NCBI GenBank assembly: GCA_964035015.1
Contig: OZ035997.1
Location: 11,666,036 to 11,730,035 of the forward strand
From: Corallium rubrum
Lineage: Eukaryota; Cnidaria; Anthozoa; Scleralcyonacea; Coralliidae
Length of the DNA stretch: 64,000 bases
Reading direction: 5' to 3'
The notes under the pieces were generated by a model, which was not told the DNA's origin, ran no database searches, and was given only the letters and a program-made list of their open reading frames with translations. The translations under genes were made by a program, and so were the position numbers. Within the stretch, counting starts at the first letter, position 1, and each line of letters opens with the position of its first letter. Of this stretch, positions 12,959 through 23,891 are shown in pieces.

Positions 12959-13872
12959 ATGAGTTCGGATAGCGACGATTTCGTAGAGGTTAACAATAAG
13001 CAGCTGAGAGAAACGTCAGTCGACGAAGTTTCCTCCTGGATAAGGAAACATTTTGAGAGAGAAACAGCATTCAAAATTACAGGTGAGTTTTTAAAAAGAC
13101 GAAAATATCACAACGATTTTCACCGTATCTAGTACTGCAATTACTGAGTTTTGAGTTACTGACTTTTTAGAATATTTGTTATATATGATTTACTGTTTCT
13201 GTTTGTTTTATTCGTCTTTGGAATTGAAGCGTACAATAGCCATTTATTTTCAAATTTAGTTGTGTCTTTGTTGATGTTCTTTCTGCTTGGCTACTGATTA
13301 TAAACTTGTTTTGCTTTCATTGTTAATAAAGCCCTAATCAAACGAGAACGCAAGTCAAGTTGCCGGTTACGCTATCTCAGCTAGCCGCTCTGAATAATTT
13401 CCCAAAAATATTATGTACCGTGGCAAAGTTAAAACTTATTTAAAACACTCATGAAATCTTTATTTTGTTAATTTGGGTGTTCGGACGACTGCCACACGGC
13501 CACAGAAATTCGTGACTGCCAAGTTGCGATGACTTGCGTTCTCATTTGATTAGGGCTTAATTACATGTGCCTATATATATATGTATGTTTTTGTGCCCAT
13601 TATGTGTTTGTATTTCCTAATTTCTCAATCGCCATTTCAAACTTTATCCGGTCTATGTGTATATATATAAATATTTAAACAAATTTTAGAGCAAAAGATT
13701 GATGGTGCAGCTGTGGTGGATTAATCTGATTGGGGAGCAGATGAAAGTAAGGAGGCTTGTAGAGGAGATGTGCAAAGATGTTGCTGTTGTGAAAAAACAT
13801 TTACCTTTCCAAAAACCATCAGGGAAGTCGATCTCCAGTGACCTCCACAAAATAATGTACAACGCAAAGTAA
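12959..13872 (+). pseudogene. SAM-domain protein gene fragment inside the CACTA-like element
   Basis: The first exon, 12959-13082, codes 41 residues including SVDEVSSWIRKHFERETAFK and ends at a good donor (ACAG|GTGAGT). The next exon opens at 13690 after TTTTAG and continues QKIDGAAVV in the right phase. VDxVxxWIxxxF...E-QKIDGAAV is the start and middle of a sterile alpha motif (protein or RNA binding, often oligomerising). The frame meets TAA at 13722-13724, while a neighbouring frame carries on with LIGEQMKVRRLVEEMCKD, so one small indel has disrupted it. The nested MITE lies in the intron. SAM assignment rests on motif order only. Confidence 0.5.
13330..13557. mobile_element. PIF/Harbinger-like MITE, family 1, second copy
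   Basis: It shares the ends AGCCCTAATCAAACGAGAAC and TTTGATTAGGGCT with the element at 4261-4631 and is flanked by TAA (13327-13329 and 13558-13560). The interior differs from the first copy. It inserted into the intron of the SAM-domain fragment, so it is younger than the host element. Confidence 0.75.
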
Positions 13873-14334
13873 AAGCCTTTATCTTTTATGTAGTTAATTA
13901 AATCAAGTTATAAACCGAACGACGACGGAGCAATGTTTGTGCGAGAAAACCCAAGGCAGATACTTTCCAGTACATATACAGAGCAAAAGAGGTTAATAAT
14001 CCATTTATTATATGGTTTTGGGCTCAGTTTCTTAATTATCTGTTTTTTATGAGCTCCACGTTAATTCTTCTTCGAACTTCAAATGTTGCCGTTCACCCTA
14101 GTTTTGAGCAATTGTTCGCTTCGCAGTTCATGTTTACAACTCAGCAACTGTATTGTCTACGTTTATTCAATTAATAGTTTCTAGATAAAACTAATTATTA
14201 AAAAAATAGTTTAATAAAACCAATAATTGACTCGATCAATAGAGATCGAAACGCATTTGTGGTTTTTCAACTGACTTACCATAAATAGAAATACATTCAT
14301 GTTTTTTTTAATAAAAACCGTAAAGTACTGTTCA

Positions 14335-14440
14335 ATAAACTAGCAGGAGTGTTTTATCAGATATAAAGACACGAGGCGAAGCCGAGTGTTTTTATATCTG
14401 ATGAAACACGAACTGCGAGTTATTGAACGACTTCAAAAAC
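14335..14440. repeat. hairpin-forming repeat
   Basis: AGTGTTTTATCAGATATAAA and its near reverse complement flank a short GAGGCGAAGCC core, with further pairing of TTCAATAA and TTATTGAA outside. This is a small palindromic repeat within the right half of the CACTA-like element. Confidence 0.5.
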
Positions 14441-14889
14441 GAACCACTTGGTAAGTTCATTGGTGGAGTATTAAAGTTTGAAAAATAACCTTGTCTAAGC
14501 CGAGAAAATCAAAGCTAAAGTTTATGTAAACCAAGAGGATTCTTTATCATATGTAAAACCACGGACATGGTACTGATTTTCTTTGTGTTTTCCTCATGAA
14601 TTATTGAGTTTTTGAATGATTTAAATTTTTTTTCAATTAAATACATGAATGTAAATAGAAATACATTCATGGTTTTTAAATAAACACCATGAATGGCAAT
14701 CTAAACACGTTCATGTTTTTTCAATCATACATGAATGTAAATAGAAATACATTCATGTTTTTAGAATAAAAAAACATGAACGGAAACCTAAACACATTCA
14801 CGTTTTTTCATATAAATACATAAATGTAAATAGAAATACATTCATGTGTTTCACAAAAAACACATTAGTTCTTGTATTAAATCATTAAT

Positions 14890-15300
14890 GGTATTTATAA
14901 AAAAAACATCAATGGACTTTTCAAAATACCATTAATGGGAAAGTAGAACTGTTCCCATTAATGTATTTTTTGAAAAATACATTAATGTATTTTTTATTAC
15001 CATTAATGTTTTTTATAAAAAAACCATTAATGGGAAAGTAGAACTGTTCCCATTAATGTATTTTTTGAAAAATACATTAATGTATTTTTTATTACCATTA
15101 ATGTTTTTTATAAAAAAACCATTAATGGGAAAGTAGAACTGTTCCCATTAATGTATTTTTTGAAAAATACATTAATGTATTTTTTATTACCATTAATGTT
15201 TTTTATAAAAAAAACAGTAATGGGAAAGTAGAACTGTTCCCATTAATGTATTTTTTATTACCATTAATGTTTTTTATAAAAAAACCATTAATGGGAACAG
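14890..15300. repeat. 95-bp minisatellite, about four copies
   Basis: GGGAAAGTAGAACTGTTCCC recurs at a 95-bp spacing (14938, 15033, 15128, 15223) and itself is partly palindromic. Units carry ATTAATG words in both orientations. The last unit is followed by an inverted copy, giving the right subterminal region of the CACTA-like element strong fold-back potential. Confidence 0.85.
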
Positions 15301-15390
15301 TTCTACTTTCCCATTAATGGTATTTTGAATGGGAATTAGCAATTTACCATTAAAATTCCCATTAATGTTTTTTGACCGTTTTTTCCTGTG

Positions 15391-15747
15391 AGATCTCAGA
15401 CTCGAGTAGTTTTTTGTAATTTTACCGTGGCTCACGTTAGACAATTTTACGATGATATTAAGACACGACGTCATTCAGATAAAGTTTGGAGGAGACACAA
15501 TAACATTTAACGCAGTTATGCAAAGACATTCAGCTTGTTATAATGTTATTATAGTTATCAGTAAAAGTCTCGAGGCAAAGCGTAACGCCATCATATCCGG
15601 CTTGGTCGACGAACACTATATTGTCAGGCCGACATGCACGTTTTGTTGTTTATCTTGCACAAAACTCGTCAAGCTTGGAGAACCATGCAAGTGTATATGC
15701 CCATGGCCGGCTGTAAATAGAGTCACTTACATGCATGCATGCCACGC

Positions 15748-15809
<62 letters not shown>

Positions 15810-15821
15810 CTATGAACTATG

Positions 15822-15887
<66 letters not shown>

Positions 15888-16535
15888 TGCCCCAAGATCG
15901 GGACGTCCACTATAGAAAGAAGGCTATAGACGAAATCGGAGCTTTGACTGTGCAATCGACTGTCGGGGAAAGCGTAGTTCATTTATAACATGAGGCTGAA
16001 GCAGCCGTAGTAAACATAACATTTCTGATTTCAGAAACTTTTTAATGTTTAGGTATTATATAAGGATAAGCTTATCGATTATCCTTGACAATAACCCTAA
16101 ACGTAGTGTCTAAAAATAATGAACTCAAAACATGAAAAAACAGTCCCAGCCTAAATAGAATTTGCATGTGGGCCTAAATGAAACTACGATTTGGTCAATA
16201 GGGTAACTTCCGGCTTTGATTAGTAATATTAACCGTTTTATTATTAGCCTGATAATATATGTTGTGCAGCGTTAATTTAATTATGTTATAAACTTTTGTC
16301 TTGGCAGGAACGGGTCATGATTAGGTAGTGTTGAGAGGAAAAGGTCAGCACTTTATTCTTGTGGTTTGTTTCTATGTCAGTATGTATAGCCACGGATGCA
16401 AAACCGAACGCCCCCGATTTCCTGCATATTATAATATGCATTGGTATATTACAACAAACGAATGTCTGACCATAATTTTAAAATTCATTATTGTTGATAT
16501 TAAGTCCAATATACGAGAAATGTTCTAACATTAGT
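15391..16535. other. gene-free stretch with (TA)n tracts
   Basis: Two (TA)n tracts (about 15748-15806 and 15826-15886) are separated by ACTATGAACTATGAACTATA. The remaining sequence has no protein-like frame. Confidence 0.5.
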
Positions 16536-16781
16536 CTTTACTGTCCTGGCAATAGGAGCGTTTCTAAAATATCGTTGCAATATATTCTTCAAGTTGACCC
16601 ATTTTTGAATTTGATTGGTTTCTGGTTTTTAAACAATGAATAAGAAACAGAATTATTTGCCAAACACCAATCAAATTCAAAACAGGAAGTTGTCAACGAA
16701 TATTATCAAATGAATTGTTCAACTTGACGAATATATTGCAACAATGTTTTACGGAACGCTTCTATTGCCACGACAGTAAAG
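16536..16781. mobile_element. palindromic MITE
   Basis: Ends CTTTACTGTCCTGGCAATAG and CTATTGCCACGACAGTAAAG are inverted, and pairing continues through CAATATATTC...TTCAAGTTGA. Total length is about 246 bp with a short centre. No clear target duplication is visible. Confidence 0.6.
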
Positions 16782-17031
16782 TAATCGCATTGCTTATATG
16801 GCCTTGCACTTTGAATATTATTTCTTTCTGTCAGAAGTTTGCATTTATCATTCAAGTAATACATCAGTTGAAATGAAAGAAGACAAAAATAATTAGTGGA
16901 AAAAATCGATAATTTGAATCTCCAGACAGAGATAGACAGAGATATTCTTACTCCATGCATCTTTAATTATAGGTGTCAAGTATACCTGTCGCATGAACTT
17001 GCACTATTGTTTTATCAAAGCGATGAGCCGA

Positions 17032-17032
<1 letters not shown>

Positions 17033-17114
<82 letters not shown>
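17033..17114. repeat. (TA)n microsatellite
   Basis: About 80 bp of uninterrupted TA repeats in a gene-free interval. Confidence 0.9.
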
Positions 17115-17116
<2 letters not shown>

Positions 17117-17362
17117 TAAACTGATAAAATTGCAAATTTTGTCACTGTCCATCGTATGACAGGCAGTACTTATCACTTATGATCGTTTTCACTCACGTGA
17201 TTGGTGGCGCCGTTGGGGTCGTGAAACAGTACAAGTGTTTGAATAAGAATAGAGTTAAATTCCCAAAGGATAAAGATTGTGCACCAATATGGCCGCCATT
17301 TCATTGTGTCTGTGCAACAATATGGCCGCCGTGACGTCAGATGAAAACCAAGAATATCTTGA

Positions 17363-17403
17363 ACGAACGAACGAACGAACGAACGAACGAACGAACGAAC
17401 GAA
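17363..17403. repeat. (AACG)n microsatellite
   Basis: About ten units of AACG. The same motif forms most of the longer array at 35.2-35.5 kb. Confidence 0.85.
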
Positions 17404-17889
17404 TGTTTTAATAGTGACTTAAATGGCAATTTACAAAAATTTTAAATTGTTTTTAAATTTTCAAAAGTTTACATGAATTGAAAAACTAAATGTATAAAAT
17501 AATGAAGTATATATGTACAAAAACCTTATTTATAAAAAAATTGCCTGTCTAAACCCTATACAGAATTAAATTAAAGAACTGATTCAGAACTGATATTTGT
17601 TGCTTTTTCGTTTGAAACAGTGTTAGTTGGTCGTGAACGTGTAGTTTCACTGATATATTTTATAAGTGTTTTTTTCTTCAGAAATATCTTATCGACAAGT
17701 AACTTAACATGTGACTTTTTTCCCTACTCTAGTAGTTTTAAACGCTTGAAAATAATGTGCTGTATTTCAAAATGCAGGGAAGCCCACACTCGAACCCGCT
17801 AGAACTTGGGCTTCGCCCTGCACTTCCTCCCCAACAATATCCTAGCTTTGTCACTTAAAACGAATACTGAATTTTTGGTCCTAGTTCGT

Positions 17890-18026
17890 TCTCTGTTCTG
17901 TTCTGTTCTGTTCTGTTCTGTTCTGTTCTGTTCTGTTCTGTTCTGTTCTGTTCTGTTCTGTTCTGTTCTGTTCTGTTCTGTTCTGTTCTGTTCTGTTCTG
18001 TTCTGTTCTGTTCTGTTCTGTTCTAT
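17890..18026. repeat. (TTCTG)n microsatellite
   Basis: About 27 units of TTCTG; the open frame through it is only a repeat polymer. Confidence 0.9.
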
Positions 18027-18289
18027 TCTAAGACGTGATTAGAAATTTTCTCGATGTCAACATTTAGAACTAGAAATTTTTGCTTGATTTTAATCAATAT
18101 ACATGACCTCGTGCCCTTCATCGCTAGAATTGCTTATAAGTTGTTTTCAGATCGAACGAGAGTTTTGCTGCAATAAGGAATCGGTCATAAAGTATAAACT
18201 CGGCTAGGTTGGAATTTTAATTCGGCGGCCATTTTTGAATAAGGTAAGATCGTCATAAACATTGTGTGGGCCATCAAATATTTCATGTA

Positions 18290-18535
18290 CAAATGGATGG
18301 GCTATGAATTAACAACTATAGCAAAGTGAAAATGTGGTAAACTGCTGAGGTTTTTGGTAAGGGAAAACTGCATACTGTTCTAGCGGAGCCCTTCATCAGA
18401 GTGATCTTCGTCACATTTCACACTGATCGGAAGGACTCCACTCGAAACGTCAGTTTTTCGTTACCAAACACCTCGGCAGTTCACCACATTTTCACTTTGC
18501 TCTATCTAAAACACTGCCTGCGTAGCTCTCTACTT
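18290..18535. mobile_element. palindromic repeat (GCAAAGTGAAAATG family)
   Basis: The left arm AGCAAAGTGAAAATGTGGTA and the right arm CCACATTTTCACTTTGCTC are inverted around a centre with CACTCGAAACGTCAG. A one-armed copy occurs at 52930-53020. No coding capacity. Confidence 0.6.
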
Positions 18536-18954
18536 TTTTATGAGCAAATGTACCTTATTTTCTTTCATTGTATAATTATTGAACAATTTTCTCGAAAACA
18601 ACATTCAAAATAGCTCATAATACTTCTTATTAAATTATTCATAATATTAAAAAGATATATAAATCTTGTTATTGATAGTTTGTGAGTCACACAAGTGGCA
18701 ACCACATCACTGATCAGTATTAAATCAACGTTAATTTTAATAAGATGTAAATTATAAATAATAGTAAAAAAAATTTGATGAGCTGGAGAATAGGCTGCAG
18801 GCACAATAAGCCGGAATAAACAAAAAATATTTTTAACACGTATATATAGGAATTTTTGTAACGTAATCTAGCATAATCCTTCGCAAAGTATTTATTAAAT
18901 ATTTTCTTGCATGCGACACTCAAACAAACACAGATGAACTGATAGAGTAATAAA

Positions 18955-19205
18955 CAGACAAACAAACAAACAAACAAACAAACAAACAAACAAACAAACA
19001 AACAAACAAACAAACAAACAAACAAACAAACAAACAAACAAACAAACAAACAAACAAACAAACAAACAAACAAACAAACAAACAAACAAACAAACAAACA
19101 AACAAACAAACAAACAAACAAACAAACAAACAAACAAACAAACAAACAAACAAACAAACAAACAAACAAACAAACAAACAAACAAACAAACAGACAGACA
19201 AACAA
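18955..19205. repeat. (AAAC)n microsatellite
   Basis: About 60 units of AAAC. The minus-strand frames read as Cys-Leu-Phe-Val polymers and are not genes. It lies just downstream of gene B. Confidence 0.95.
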
Positions 19206-19679
19206 AAGTGAAATATATCCTTTTGGCAAAGGTAATTAACTTTAATTTAATTTACGATTTAAGATTACGTACTGGCGCCACGTTTGTACCAAAAATATCA
19301 TAATTTACAATTTTACATAAACCTTTCGCTCGGTTTTCTCCAAAATTATTCTCAATATAAAATTGTTCTAGGAGCTTCGACGATTACGAACGTTTAATCG
19401 ATATACTAAGTATTACAAGCAAGTATCACAATATTTACGTTTTTACCTTGAGTTTGTATTGATCCGATATAACAAGGTCGATTATAAATATGCAGTACAT
19501 TTTAAATGTATTTAAATACAGGAGCAACAATATATTTAAATTATATACATTCAGTACGTTATACTATCTGTGTTACAATCAAATTTTATCCTATATATCT
19601 ATACATAAGGTCTTTAAGCTAACAATACATATGCTAATTTTTAGCAAAATTAATATATATATACAGTATATATATATAT

Positions 19680-19766
19680 TTACAGCGATGTTAGTCTAAA
19701 CAGATGAAAGACAACGACAAGGGGTAACAGTGTTGGCATTATTAAACCAAAGATGGATGGTCCAGC
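19680..19766 (-). CDS. gene B exon 4: GPI-signal-like tail
   Basis: After the acceptor TTATCTTTCAG the minus strand codes AGPSIFGLIMPTLLPLVVVF and eight more residues, then TAA. Small residues (SS|AG at the junction with exon 3), a short spacer and a hydrophobic C-terminal stretch with no long cytoplasmic tail fit GPI attachment. A single membrane span is the alternative. Confidence 0.75.
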   Translation of the reverse strand, partial: AGPSIFGLIMPTLLPLVVVFHLFRLTSL

Positions 19767-21303
19767 CTGAAAGATAATAAAACTCACATTAATGTGAAAC
19801 ATTATTTTGCATTTATACTATAGGTAATAGCTCTAAATGCACTAAACTGGTAAAAATGCTCTATAGATATAGGGTGTTTCCTATCGCGATGACGGGAAAG
19901 AATACTATCATATAGACTAGCGATTTCTTATCTAGTAGGCAGTATAATCTAATGAAATAAAAGTAGTGTGCGTAGGCAGTCAGTGTTGAAATGCAAGTTG
20001 AAATATAGTTAGGTTTGAGTACTGCCAAAATCATTGAACGTAGTTTTCTAACGTTTCGGGCGAAGGCCCTTCGTCAGAGAGGAACGTTTCTCTCTGACGA
20101 AAGTATAATTAATGTATTTCTATATACCAGACCTGATCATCTCTTTATAAAGTACATTCAGTTTCATGTGCTTTAGAAATATGCTCCCACTTTGGTTGGC
20201 AAAGTTAGTTTGCCTTTTGAAAAGCCACTTGGACTTTCAAATTCCAGTAAAATCACCCCACTCGTTTTATTTGAACTATTACTTGTATGGAAAAGGGGTA
20301 AATAAATCCAGCCCCTCGACATTCTGGGCCGGCTTAATTAGTTTAGTTGTGTGGTCATTATCTGGTTGACAAAGCATCAATAAACATGCCGGCTGTACAT
20401 GTAGCCACAATGCTTCGCGACATTGAAATTAGCTCAAATAACAACTAAACATTGCAAACAATCAGAGGCAAATGATGTCAAAGGTGCAATGCAACTAATG
20501 AGAAACATCAAATGTCAATTACGTTTGTATAGAATATGCGACGTCACGCTTCGCGCGCAATGCATGATTTCGCATGTTGGACATTTTAAGCTGATTGCGC
20601 TATTTTAAGGATGCATTCTGATATGTGATTATTTATACGTGCACAAAATTGTGATTAAATGTACTTAATTTTTACTTGGCTCGGTTTTCTTTGTTCTTTT
20701 CGGGGAATACATTCAATAGCCCCGGCAAAACAATAGATTAATACTCTCCTCTAATATTCCCCTCTAATATTCCCCTCTAATATTCCCCTCAATATTTCTT
20801 TTCTATTGTGACTCCGGTCAACCACGCCCATGTGAAAATTTTGAGGCCTCTCGGGGATATGTGTTTATTCAGTGGATAAATCACATATCCCCTCGTGGCC
20901 TCAAAATAACCGATACAAATCACCATCTTAGACCCCGTTTACACTAGAGCAAACTTTTCCTGATTCACAATGTTTTTTATTCCCATGAGGATGAAAAACA
21001 ATGTGAATCCGAATACTTTTGCTCTAGTGTAAACAGGGCCATAGTTTGTTAGAGGTACAGTAAATTAAATATATTAATTAACTTTTCCTATAGGCAGCAT
21101 CCGACTCGCAAGTCTTATGCCTTACTCTAGCTGGGTAATGGAAGCTAGTTTATTCATCAGTACAGGGAAAAGGTAAATGGAGTACAATTACTTACTGAAC
21201 TTGGAGGTTTGTTTGTAGTTCGAGTAACATTTGGCATTGTCTATAAAAATGGAGATGTTAAAACATTTCGGATAAAAAGATTGAAATCATATAGAATTGT
21301 CCT

Positions 21304-21352
<49 letters not shown>

Positions 21353-21509
21353 CGCTTACCTCAAAAGTCTGCTACAGGCTGTTTCATCTAAAAAAGAATT
21401 TTTTAGATGAAACAGCCTGTAGCAGACTTTTGAGGTAAGCGAAAATCTATATTTGCTCTAACTATATGTTATCGAGCACTCTTTGCGTTTCGTAGACCAA
21501 AACCCACAC

Positions 21510-21573
<64 letters not shown>

Positions 21574-23891
21574 TATATATCTTTGTATACTTCAAACTTC
21601 GAAAAGCTGATTTTTGAATGGAATCTGATTATTAAAATTTCTTAAAATTTATATTTTTCTAAAAATAACAAGTGTGTGGTCAGTGTTTTGTTATCAGTAT
21701 GACCTTAACTAACTTCATAATTATGGCCAACCTTAATTATAAAAACTCACAACTTTTTGACAAACACGTTATATATAGAGTATATAAATACTGATCTCTG
21801 GTAAAATATGCACTTTTGATTGAAAAAACAAACAAAAAACAAGATTGAGTACGGTAGCAAGTCTTACCGAAAGATCGATTTCGTTACTGCGTACTGCAAG
21901 CCAAAATGTGTCATAGTGTTGTTCTACTGTTGCATAAAATGTGACGTTTCCTTTTTCGCCCGATGGGGCCCAGAAAACGGATAGGTTAGACTTTGTTGCC
22001 ATACTCTTGTGCGTTATACTTGCATGTGGATTAAACTAGGGGAAAAAATAAAATGTTAGTCAGAATTCGATCAAATGCGATTATAAGCTTTTATTTAAGG
22101 GGTCGATTACATGGAGATTTTCAGGCCCGGCTGAACTTCAACCCAACCAATCCTTGTAATACGAACGTAGCGATTACTGATGGGCTGAAAGTTTAGCCCG
22201 CGAGATGGAATTTTCAGCCAGGTCAACTGGGGCTGAAATCGCCCATATAATCGCTCAAAACTTTCAGCCAGGGCTGAGCTCAACGTGTGAACGGTGTCGA
22301 TCGTTTATTGCGCAGCCGAAAAACAAAAATGCTGGTTAAAATCGTAGATAACTCAGCTCTCCTAACCGAGCCGAAATTTCAGCCCGGGCTGAAAATCTCC
22401 ATGTAATCGGCCCCTAATTCTTTATCTTTTGCAAAAGCCCTCTTTCATGACTTCCTATTTAGTATGCTAAGTTAAATTATCCTTTATAAAAAAAGGGTAT
22501 ATTTACTGAACAGAAAGGGCAACAATGCCAATGGATAAATAATGCTGCTAGCTCAAGTTGGACAAAATCATGCCGGTATGCAAATACAGCATATAACATT
22601 TCATGTTATTTTTGTGCCAGTATCGTGTAAACGTAAGGCCTAAACGGCATGATTTTGTTCCGTTTTCAAATTGTACTGGCATCGTGTAAACGGGGTCTCA
22701 GATTAGTGCATAAGTGCGTGCCTGAGCGCTCCTTGAGCGGTGACGTCAGACCTAGGTACCAGTTTCATCAAATACGCGCGTGCCGCTTAGGTATTTTACT
22801 ATCACCATGTCTGTTTTGCATGCGCTCCTGTTTATAATTCCAAAAGTGTAAGTAATGATAGGAGTTGCACTGTTGTTGTTATTTGCTGTTATTCAATAGA
22901 GGAGCTCGTCAGAAGCAGCTATAGAGGATCGTGGGTAATTATTTCAGTGAAAAGAAACCGATTCGATTCATGACTGCGGAAATTGCGCGGCTTCATCGCG
23001 ATTGGCTGCCTGCAGACAATAGCCAAGGATCAAATTTATTCAAAATTTCCCCCCTGTAATTCATGTGCATAACTTGACTGTCCCACCCCAGGCAGGGCGT
23101 GTTTGGTTCAAATCAGAACACGAACTCGTCGGCACGGCTCTGAAGACATTTGAAACTGATGAATTTGAGAAGGGTGATGGCTTCGTACATGGCGAAAATT
23201 CCACGAGTTGTCAACAAACCGTATTCTATGGCAAGCCCAACCTTCGTGCTATGGCTCTTGAAAGAATTATGGTCGGGCGACGATTTTGAGCGGAGATGTT
23301 TGACTTTGAGCTTGGGGTGTCCTCGCTGAAGTTTTATATGGTTCCGAAGAGTCGCCAAAGTGGGAAGCAGTTCGGCGTCGCAAAGAAGTCGCCGTAAAAA
23401 TGCTGCAAACCAACTCGACGACGAATAATACATGAGACAATACATCATATTGATAAGGTTAGTGGACAATTCTTGTGATTCTGCCAACAGGATTTTGCGG
23501 CGACAGGAATAAATATGTTGAAACGTACCTTAAACTTGTTGCCTGTACAATTTTGATATCTTGCCGATTCGTTTGAAAACAATTTGAACGCTCCAACGGC
23601 TGGACCATCTTTCCTTTTACGAGCTTGAATGAGAAAACCTTTCAAGGGCATTCCTGTTACCGAGACACGAATATATTGACGATGTTCTTCGTCCCACCCA
23701 GCCATTATTGTGTATGGACTCACAGTTTTTTGTGGTGCAATTGGAATACGTTTGCGAAAGCCAACGCGGCGAAGATGACCAGGCAACATTGACTGGCAAC
23801 TCATAGTTTCAGCACCGTCAGGATGTCCAAACGTTATTCTAAAAGTAAGACACACTAGGACAAGTCGCAAAAGTAATGGGCTCATCGACAT
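19680..23891 (-). CDS. Reeler-domain predicted GPI-anchored protein, gene B (four exons)
   Basis: Exons 23529-23891, 21868-22035, 21196-21240 and 19680-19766, all joined in phase 0, give 220 residues. The ATG at 23889-23891 starts a signal peptide (cleavage likely after about residue 22). The Reeler domain has HPDGAETMSC, SPYTIMAGW, VSVTGMPLKGFLIQARKR, VGAF and YQNC in exon 1, and LSVFWAPSGEKGNVTFYAT...TFWL in exon 2; its two Cys fit the family's disulfide. Exon 3 is a 15-residue Thr/Asn/Ser/Pro linker and exon 4 a hydrophobic tail. Splice sites include AAG|GTACGT, CCCCTAG|TTT, TCG|GTAAGA, TTTATAG|ACA, TCA|GTAAGT and TTTCAG|GCT. The product should sit on the outer cell surface; its ligand is unknown. 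Confidence 0.85.
19968..20110. repeat. fragment of the GCGTAGGCAGT palindromic repeat
   Basis: It carries GTGCGTAGGCAGT, TACTGCCAAAATCATTGAAC, then ACGTTTCGGGCGAAGGCCCT and TTCGTCAGAG with a short inverted return. The family recurs at 59125-59566 and 61182-61290. It lies in intron 3 of gene B. Confidence 0.6.
20741..20800. repeat. 15-bp tandem repeat (CTCTAATATTCCCCT)
   Basis: Four imperfect units within intron 3 of gene B. Confidence 0.8.
20930..21043. mobile_element. short palindromic element with GTTTACAC ends
   Basis: GACCCCGTTTACACTAGAGC and GCTCTAGTGTAAACAGGGCC form inverted ends around a further inverted CACAATGTTTTTTATTC core. The outer GTTTACAC matches several otherwise different elements in this window. 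Confidence 0.6.
21196..21240 (-). CDS. gene B exon 3: 45-bp linker microexon
   Basis: Between acceptor CCATTTTTATAG and donor GTAAGT, in phase 0, it codes TMPNVTRTTNKPPSS. The NVT-x-T and K-P-x-S-S pattern recurs in the equivalent exon of gene C, which supports both. NVT is a possible N-glycosylation site and the Thr/Ser residues could be O-glycosylated. Confidence 0.8.
21353..21447. repeat. near-perfect inverted repeat in the gene B intron
   Basis: Arms of about 44 bp, starting TTCGCTTACCTCAAAAGTCT, are exact reverse complements separated by a few bases at GAATT. (TA)n tracts flank it at 21306-21349 and 21511-21572. The spliced-out transcript would form a very stable hairpin. Confidence 0.85.
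22099..22414. mobile_element. PIF/Harbinger-like MITE, family 3
   Basis: GGGGTCGATTACATGGAGAT and ATCTCCATGTAATCGGCCCC are inverted ends; TAA flanks both (22096-22098 and 22415-22417). Internal CAGCC(C)GGGCTGA words recur in both orientations. It sits in intron 1 of gene B. Confidence 0.75.
22560..22704. mobile_element. partial MITE of the CCGTTTACACGATGCC family
   Basis: It contains ACAAAATCATGCCGGTATG, then GTATCGTGTAAACG and ends TGGCATCGTGTAAACGGGGTCT. This is the right-hand part of the elements at 27955-28365 and 61951-62326. Confidence 0.65.

Larger units (their letters stand above)
11359..15390. mobile_element. CACTA-like DNA element with subterminal arrays and a SAM-domain gene
   Basis: Inverted ends begin CACAGGAAAAAACGG (11359) and end CCGTTTTTTCCTGTG (15390); similarity continues inward to CATTAATG, about 31 bp. 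AGA flanks both ends (11356-11358 and 15391-15393), fitting a 3-bp duplication. CAC.. termini, a 3-bp duplication and extensive subterminal repeats point to the CACTA/Mirage/Chapaev group; no transposase was found, so it is non-autonomous. A Harbinger-like MITE (13330-13557) is nested inside. The internal region holds exons of a SAM-domain protein, probably captured or element-encoded. Confidence 0.65.

Noticed and set aside
18720-19229. 169-codon Cys-Leu-Phe-Val open frame and its overlapping frames
   Set aside because: Translation of the (AAAC)n array; the same frame length appears in several phases.
23065-23487. Overlapping open frames downstream of exon 1 of gene B
   Set aside because: They lie in intron 1, lack conserved motifs and overlap on opposite strands.
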